DNA of 64,000 bases from NCBI GenBank assembly GCA_035048815.1, contig JAUCBN010000003.1, positions 24,970,001-25,034,000 of the forward strand, read 5' to 3'. Shown here in pieces: positions 57,792-64,000 of this stretch. Made by a program: the position numbers and the translations under genes. Below the pieces are notes generated by a model. It was not told where the DNA came from, searched no databases, and worked only from the letters and a program-made list of their open reading frames with translations. This DNA comes from Abelmoschus esculentus. Taxonomy: Eukaryota > Streptophyta > Magnoliopsida > Malvales > Malvaceae. Position 1 is the stretch's first letter. Every line of letters begins with the position of its first letter.

Positions 57792-60700
57792 TATAACCCC
57801 CTCAATCTGGTCTAAATGTCACCTGACTCGAACGATCTACACGAGGAATACTGAGGCTAATCTAGAGACTCGCCCCGATAAACAACCCTAAAAATTAAAA
57901 ATTTTCCTTTTACCTTTTCTAAATGCTTTAATTAGATCCTACATGTTTATGTAAGGACCGAGTTCAATTGCAGCGGAGACTAAAGAAAAATGAGTCCTAA
58001 TTTAATCGAACAAGTTTTAGGGACCTAATTATAATTTCCAAAATTCTATACCCTGATTGTGAAATTAAGATTATCAATATTTAATTAACTATATTTCATG
58101 CTTGTACGAAAATTTTTAGCTTAAAAATAATATCTACTAGTCATTTAACTGCATGCTCAAAGTTTAAGGATTATTACCAGCCTCCAAAGGTTTCATGACC
58201 TTCTCTATATGCAAATTCACCTAAAAACACTTTAAGCACGTATCACGACATATTATCTAGATGCAATTCAACCTAATTAGCAACAATATATTCAACTCTT
58301 AAGAGTATGCTTCAACATAACCAATCTTATAAACACACGGAAGAACCACCTCAATATACTCAACATGATTTCTAAATGCATTCCAACCTAAATAAAATCA
58401 TAGTTCAACTCATAAGTAGTCATGCTTCATTATCAATAATACTCAAATTCACACATAGGGATATCAAGAACCAAACTTCAAAATAACTATATTATAACTA
58501 AAGGAATATCAATGGGCAATTTAATTCAATGTCACAAGCTAACATCAACTTTGATATTCATCAAATATGTATAAGCATATAACCATTTCAAGTCTCAAAA
58601 GCATAGACATTATTCACAATGTGATAACTCATCCCCATTGTTCTCTCACTACTACTAATGTTATAAAGACACACTTGAGCTTTCACTTGACGGTTACCTG
58701 GATCCTTTCTTGTAACACCCAAAATTTGGGTCTAGAAGTTTAGAGGCCGGTTTAGAGTTCTAGTGAACTGATTTTATCGATTTAGCCTAGTTCGGAATTA
58801 AATATTTAAAAAATAGTTTTCAATCGAAATAAATTAAGGTAAATATTCTAAAATCCTTATTTAGCATATATTTGACTTTGGTCAAATTAATTTTGAAAAT
58901 AGACCCTTGAAAACCTAAGATTTTGAAATTAGTGACTATTTTGTAAAAATTGAAAATTTAGGGATAATTTTATAAAACAAGTCAAAACTTTGAATCTGTA
59001 AGGGGCTTTGAACCAATTATAATCCTAGCTGGTCTAGGCTTTCCAAATATTAATTAATTAAGCCCAAAAATCTATTTTAAATTAAATAACTTAATTAAAC
59101 TCAATTTAAAACTCTTAAAACCCTTTTTAATTAACCTAAACATAACCTATTTTTCTAATTTTTGTTTTCCCTCATTGGAGTCAGCCGTTCATCAAGTTTT
59201 CAAGGTAAAAACTCATTCTTTTCTACTAAAAATCGTTTCTAATAATTATCTTAACTTTTCTCCTTCAATTTTTCTTGTTTTTTCATCGTTTTCTCGTTTT
59301 AAAACCCGGAAAGCAATTCGATCAGTTTTAGAAGTGAGATTTTTTCAATCCTATAGAACAATAAAGTTCTTTACTGAAATTCCTAAGTTCTTGGCTTGGA
59401 GAAATTTTTTTAATCCTTTAATTTCATAAAAATCAGTTTTTCGGCTAAAAGTCTCAATTTTCATTCAAGGGTTTTTACCCACTGTTTTTGGGTCTTAAAT
59501 GGATTATTTTTAATGTGTTAGGATGTTTATAAAGTGTTTTTAATATTCCTAATCCCGAACTATAGGCTAAGTGAAGTTTGGTGTGTTCCGACAAGTTTTC
59601 GGTCTAAGTTTTGATAGGTTTTAAGGGTTGTTGTGTAGGGATCCGAATTGTTGGTTTCCCCTTGGTTTTGATGCTTGAAACAGGAAAAGAGTTAGGCGAT
59701 CGCGTTTGAAGGCGTTTCGGTTCTTTTCGGTGGTTTGACGAGCAAGTATCGATTATCGGTGAGTGGATTATGAGGGCTGCCAATTTGGTATGATTTTAAA
59801 TGTGTTTTCAAAGGTTTGAGGGTTTAGGGAAGGTGTGAAAAACCTCCCTATACTCGGAAGTAAGTTTTAAGTATTGCTTTCTTAAAGGTTTCCATATAAT
59901 GCCTTGTTTTTACAATGTTATTTGTTATGCTCTTATTGTATTGTGCATATGTGATTATGCATGTATATAAATGCTCATGATATTGTTTTTAAAGAGATTT
60001 TATATGTATTTAATGTTCCCACGGTTTTTATTTTTAAAAATAAGATAAAAGTGGTTTTATCGTTTTTTGCAAGTGATGCGAGAAAACCACTTTGAATTAA
60101 ATGTTGAATTAAATGTTGAGCATTGGTTTTTGATAATATATTGGCTAGTTAAGTGATGAACCTTATGAGATAAGTTGATCGATCAATAGGGTCTAGAGTG
60201 CACTATAAACATTCAAAAGTCGTACGTGTATAAATTCCTTGTGTGTTGCATTTTGCCTTTTATTCTAATGCTATGTGATGGGAGTGGTACTGTCACATAC
60301 GGGTTGATCGGAGTGATACTGTCACCGGACACCAAGATGAGATAATTCATGTTGAGAGTGGTATCAATATGCGCATGCTCTGGGAGTGGTACTAACATGC
60401 GGTTGCCCGTTTATCCTAACGATTTGGAGTGGTACAAATCGGATCACTAGCACCAATATAATTTTATGTTTTCTAATTGAAATTACAAGTATTATATACT
60501 TTTAGGCTTTGCTAGGTGAATAGCATGTTAGCTTTGTTTTTTTCTTTGAAAGCATGAGATAACTTTAAAGTGTTTTATCGGTATTTTTTTTATTGGCGTG
60601 TGGGCCATGATCCGTGATAATACTTGTTGGCTTTTACCGTTGACACAGTTAACCATGTGTTTACCTTATTTTGAAGAAAGCATGACATATTTTACCTTTG

Positions 60701-63650
60701 TTATATTTGAGTATTTATGGGCTGCATTGCAAGTGATGTTTTTAAATATTTATGTACCCTCACTAAGCTTTAAGCTTAATTACTCTCTTTTCCTTGCAAT
60801 GCAGATAAGTAAGTGTTGGAAGCAATCGGAAAGCAAAGGAGTCAATCGTGCCTATTTAATATTTTCTTTAGCTCTAGTATGCATTTTGTTTAGTTATGAA
60901 CCTAGGTAGTTGAGAGCAATGGATTAGAAGATTATTGAGTTTGGAATTCTATTTTGGAACCTATGTTATTGAACTATTTTGATATTGAGTTTTATGGAAA
61001 TTGCTAAGACTTTTGAAGTATGTGTTGCCATATTTAATGATGTTGAAATACGCCTATGATATTTAAATGTTTTGCCTTTGGGATAGGATGACTTTTCATC
61101 TAGGGATGATGATCGAAGTATGGATTACGCTTATAGGGTCGTGTATGTATCTAGAGAATCTAAACTTGTTCGATTAAATTAGGACTCATTTCTCTTTAGT
61201 TTCCGCTACAATCGAATTTCAGTCCTTGCATGAACATATAGGATCTAATTAAAGTATTTAGAAAAGATAAAAGATAATTTTTTTTAGGATTGTTTATCGG
61301 GGCGAGTCTCTAGATTAGCCTCGATATTTCCCGTATAGCTCGTTCGAGTTGGGTGGCATCTAGACCGGGTCGAGGGGGTTACATTGCTTCTCTTTGCTGC
61401 CTCCACATCAAATACTCTGCATTGCAAGGTAAATGAGAGGGTAAGCATAAGCTTAGTGAGTGAATAAAACAAGTATAAAAACACCTTGCAATGCAACCCA
61501 TATTAAACCAATTTCATCAATTTAAAAATATGTCAGGCTCTTTATAAAATAAAACACACATGGCTAACAATATCACCTTTAAAACTCAGTAAGTGTCATC
61601 AAACCAAGGCTAACAACGCCATCATTAGATTTTAGTAAAAACCATTTTGTAATCACATGCTTTAAAAGCTAGAACACAAGTCTTACATGCTACTCACATA
61701 GCAATGCTTACACGTGTACCTCAATACACAAAGCTCAAGTCTTGCATGCTAACAACATAGCAATGCTCAAATCACATGCATACCAATGCATAAAACCTCG
61801 CATGCATAATACCATATGCAATCAATTAAAAACCATGACACTTACCTTTGAAAAGTAAAAACATATATAAGTGCTAGTGATCCGATTTGTACCACTCCAA
61901 ATCATTAGGATAAACGGGAAACCGCATGTTAGTACCACTTCCAGAGCATACACATGTTGATACCACTCTCAACATGAATTATCTCACCTTGGTGTCCGGT
62001 GATAGTACCACTCCGATCAACCCGTATATGACAGTACCACTCCCATCACATAGCATTAGGATATAGGCCAAAATACAACACACAAGGAATTTATACACGT
62101 ACGACTTTTGAATATTTATAGTGCACTATAAACCCTATTGATCGATCAACTTATCCCATAAGGTTCATCACTTAACTAGCCAATATATTATCAAAAATCA
62201 ATGCTCAAAACTTAATTCAAAATAGAATTCAAATTATATGTATCCCACTTTTCTCGCATCACTTGAAAAAATCGATAAAACCATTTTTATCTTATTTTTC
62301 AAAATAAAAGTCGTGAAAACATTAAAGGCATATAAAATATCTTTAAAGAAAAGTCTCATGAGCATTTATATATATGCATATTAACATATGCACAATGCAA
62401 TAAGAGCATGACAAATAACATAATAAAAACACGGCGTAATATGGGAACCTTTAAGAAAGCGATTCATAAAACTTACTTCAGAGTATAGGAAAGTTTATCT
62501 CACCTTGCCCACACCCTCAAACCTTTGAAAAATCAAGTAAAACCATGCCAAATTGGTAGCCCTCATAATCCACTCACCGATAGCTGATACTTGCTCGCCA
62601 AACCACCGAAACGAACCAGAACACCTTCAAACGCGATCGCCTAACTCTTGTCCTGTTTCAAGCATCAAAAACAAGGGGTTTAACGCTTTTAAGCTCACAA
62701 AAGAAACCAACAATTCGGATCCCTACATAACAGCCCTTAAAACCTATCAAAACTTAAACCAAAAACTTGTCAGAACACACCAAACTTCACTTAAACCTAT
62801 AGTCCGGGATTAGGGATATTAAAAACACTTTATAAACATCCTAATACATTAAAAATAATCCATTTAATACCCAAAAATAGTGAGTAAAAACCTTTGAACG
62901 AAAATTGAGATTTTTAGCTAAAAAAATGTTTTTTTTGAAATTAAAGGATTAAAACAATTTCTCCAACCAAGAACTTAGGAATTTCAGTAAAGAAATTTAT
63001 TTTCTAGAGGATTGATAAAATCTCACCTCCAAAACTGATCCAATTGCTTTTCGAGTTTTAAAACGAGAAAACAATAAGAAAACAAGAAAATTTGAAGGAG
63101 AAAAGTTAAGATAATTATTGTAAACGATTTTTAGTGGAAAAGAAAGAGTTTTTACCTTGAAAACTTGATAAACGGCTGCCTCCAAAAAAGGAAAACGAAA
63201 ATTAGAAAAATATATGATGTTTAGGTTAATTAAAAAGGGTTTTAAGAGTTTTAAAATTGATTTTAATTAAGTTATTTAATTTAAAATAGATTTTAAGCTT
63301 AATTAATTAATATTTGGAAAGCCTAGAGCAGTTAGGATTATAATTGAATCAAATAACCTTAAAGATTCAAAGTTTTGACTCATTTCATAAAATTGTTCCT
63401 AAATTTTCAATTTTTACAAAATGGAAACTAATTTCAAAATATTAGAGTTTTAAGGGTCGATTTTCAAAATTGATTTGACCAAATTCTAATATATATTAAT
63501 TAAGGATTTTATAATATTTTTCCATAATTTATTTTGATTAAAAATCAATTTTTAAGTATTTAATTCCTAACTAGGCTAAACTGACAAAATCGATCCACTA
63601 GAACTCTAAACCTGCCTCTAAACTTTTAAGACCAAATTTGGGGTGTTACA
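57792..63650 (-). repeat. Right LTR (5' LTR in minus sense), split by an inverted solo LTR
   Basis: The LTR starts TATAACCCCC and ends GGTGTTACA. Bases 58711-61388 are an inserted solo LTR plus one target copy, and removing them leaves 3181 bp. The predicted sense splice signals are donor after 63156, mini-exon 62652-62578 and acceptor before 61416. Confidence 0.88.
58711..61383 (+). mobile_element. Solo LTR (2673 bp), same superfamily, opposite orientation
   Basis: The unit starts TGTAACACCC and ends GGGGGTTACA. Flanks TTTCT (58706-58710) and TTGCT (61384-61388) are a duplication with one change, and the uninterrupted partner at 48691-48700 reads TTGCT. It is homologous to the LTRs it sits in but lies in + sense and is shorter. 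Sense signals are donor after 59204 (TTTTCAAG|GTAAAAAC), mini-exon 59684-59758 and acceptor before 60805 (TTGCAATGCAG). Confidence 0.9.
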
Positions 63651-63655
63651 TTCTG

Positions 63656-64000
63656 AGTGGCAATTTGCTCTGGTGGGTCAATTCATAGGAGGAGCTCCGG
63701 ACTTTAGTGTTTTGCAGAAGATTGTCTCTTCATTATGGGGCAAGAATGCTTTGGCTAAGGTGAGTCTTGCTGATTCCAACTTATATGTGTTTTCATTTTC
63801 TAATGCAAATGTGCATGATTGGGTGTTGGATAATGGTTCGTAGCATATCCAGCATAAGCCTTTAGTTCTTAGGAAGTGAGAACCTAATCTGAAGAAGTTG
63901 GATTTTGATCTATCAAAAATGTTGATTTGGGTATAGCTTTATAATATTCCTCTTGAGCTTTACTCTCGGAAGGGGATTAGCTATATTGCTAGTGTTTTGG
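63656..64000 (+). pseudogene. DUF4283 LINE ORF1, 3' part (runs off the window)
   Basis: In the frame that continues from 46634, the peptide carries FALVGQFIGGAPDFSVLQKI, SLWGKNALAKVSLADSNLYV and FSFSNANVHDWVLDNGS, the DUF4283 core pattern (ALVG.F.G....V...L...WG). There is a TAG at 63841, where a Trp is usual in WH-type motifs, then continued homology: HIQHKPLVLRKW.P and LYNIPLELYSRKGISYIASV. The ORF is therefore interrupted by the insertion and by at least one or two stops. It belongs to an L1-type LINE that extends beyond the window. Confidence 0.85.

Larger units (their letters stand above)
46635..63650 (-). mobile_element. Tandem Tekay-like LTR element (LTR-internal-LTR-internal-LTR), non-autonomous, with two nested solo LTRs
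   Basis: The outer ends are TATAACCCCC at 46635 (TG changed to TA) and GGGTGTTACA at 63650. Flanks TTTTG (46630-46634) and TTCTG (63651-63655) are a target duplication with one change. Inside lie a truncated LTR (46635-46978), internal sequence (46979-47771), a full LTR (47772-54088), internal sequence (54089-57791) and a full LTR (57792-63650). Sense is minus: a TGGTATCA primer site follows each LTR edge at 47772 and 57792, and a purine tract (complement of ACTCTCCCCCACTTAAG) precedes the LTR at 54088. The phrase AAGGACGAAATTTCTTAAGTGGGGGAG at that tract (complement of 54089-54120) is typical of the 3' end of Tekay/Del chromoviruses. No gag or pol remains. Confidence 0.85.

Noticed and set aside
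1..64000. tRNA, rRNA and microRNA genes
   Set aside because: No cloverleaf, rRNA core or convincing precursor hairpin was recognised by eye; tRNA-like matches are primer-binding sites of retroelements.

Overview
This is a repeat-dense nuclear segment of a flowering plant, most likely a eudicot. The evidence is one intron-bearing 60S ribosomal protein gene with GT-AG introns and plant promoter motifs (site II, telo-box), set among plant-type retrotransposons (Athila with a tRNA-Asp primer site, an Ogre/Tat-like element with a tRNA-Arg primer site, Tekay-like long LTRs, Ty1/copia, L1-type LINEs with DUF4283) and foldback DNA transposons. Nothing points to a bacterial, organellar or viral origin. 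I cannot name the species from the sequence.

Layout. 1-822: AT-rich, no gene. 828-23706: an old Athila (Ty3/gypsy) element on + with TSD GGTGT. Its 5' LTR holds a 3.4 kb solo LTR (1979-5427, TSD CATGT), and its 3' LTR holds a complete minus-strand, apparently non-autonomous Ogre/Tat-like element (14148-22844, TSD CTTGT). With both insertions and one TSD copy each removed, both Athila LTRs count to 1189 bp, which supports the boundaries. 23712-25300: intergenic. About 25300-28800: decayed minus-strand L1-type LINE. 28802-29780: LTR-like fragment. 29781-30665: Ty1/copia fragment, minus strand. 31203-32239: probable solo LTR related to the Ogre-like element. 32843-36042: long-inverted-repeat DNA element split by a 2.27 kb solo LTR (33645-35916). 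36047-36870: second inverted-repeat element. 37020-39000: the one apparently intact host gene, RPL10A (uL1), five coding exons. 39272-45302: MULE-like foldback element with a probable captured exon, split by a Ty1/copia element (39294-44424).

46376 to the window end: a DUF4283 LINE ORF split by a 17 kb block (46635-63650). That block is three LTRs with two internal regions, all sharing one TSD pair, and is further invaded by two solo LTRs (49087-52213 and 58711-61383). The long Tekay-like LTRs here share a predicted leader exon / 68-79 nt mini-exon / long intron arrangement, with a cluster of short direct repeats inside the second intron. This is the least expected signal in the window.

Only RPL10A looks functional as a protein-coding host gene. 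All transposon ORFs carry stops, frameshifts or deletions. The nesting gives relative ages: the Athila element, the foldback elements and the DUF4283 LINE are older than what sits inside them.
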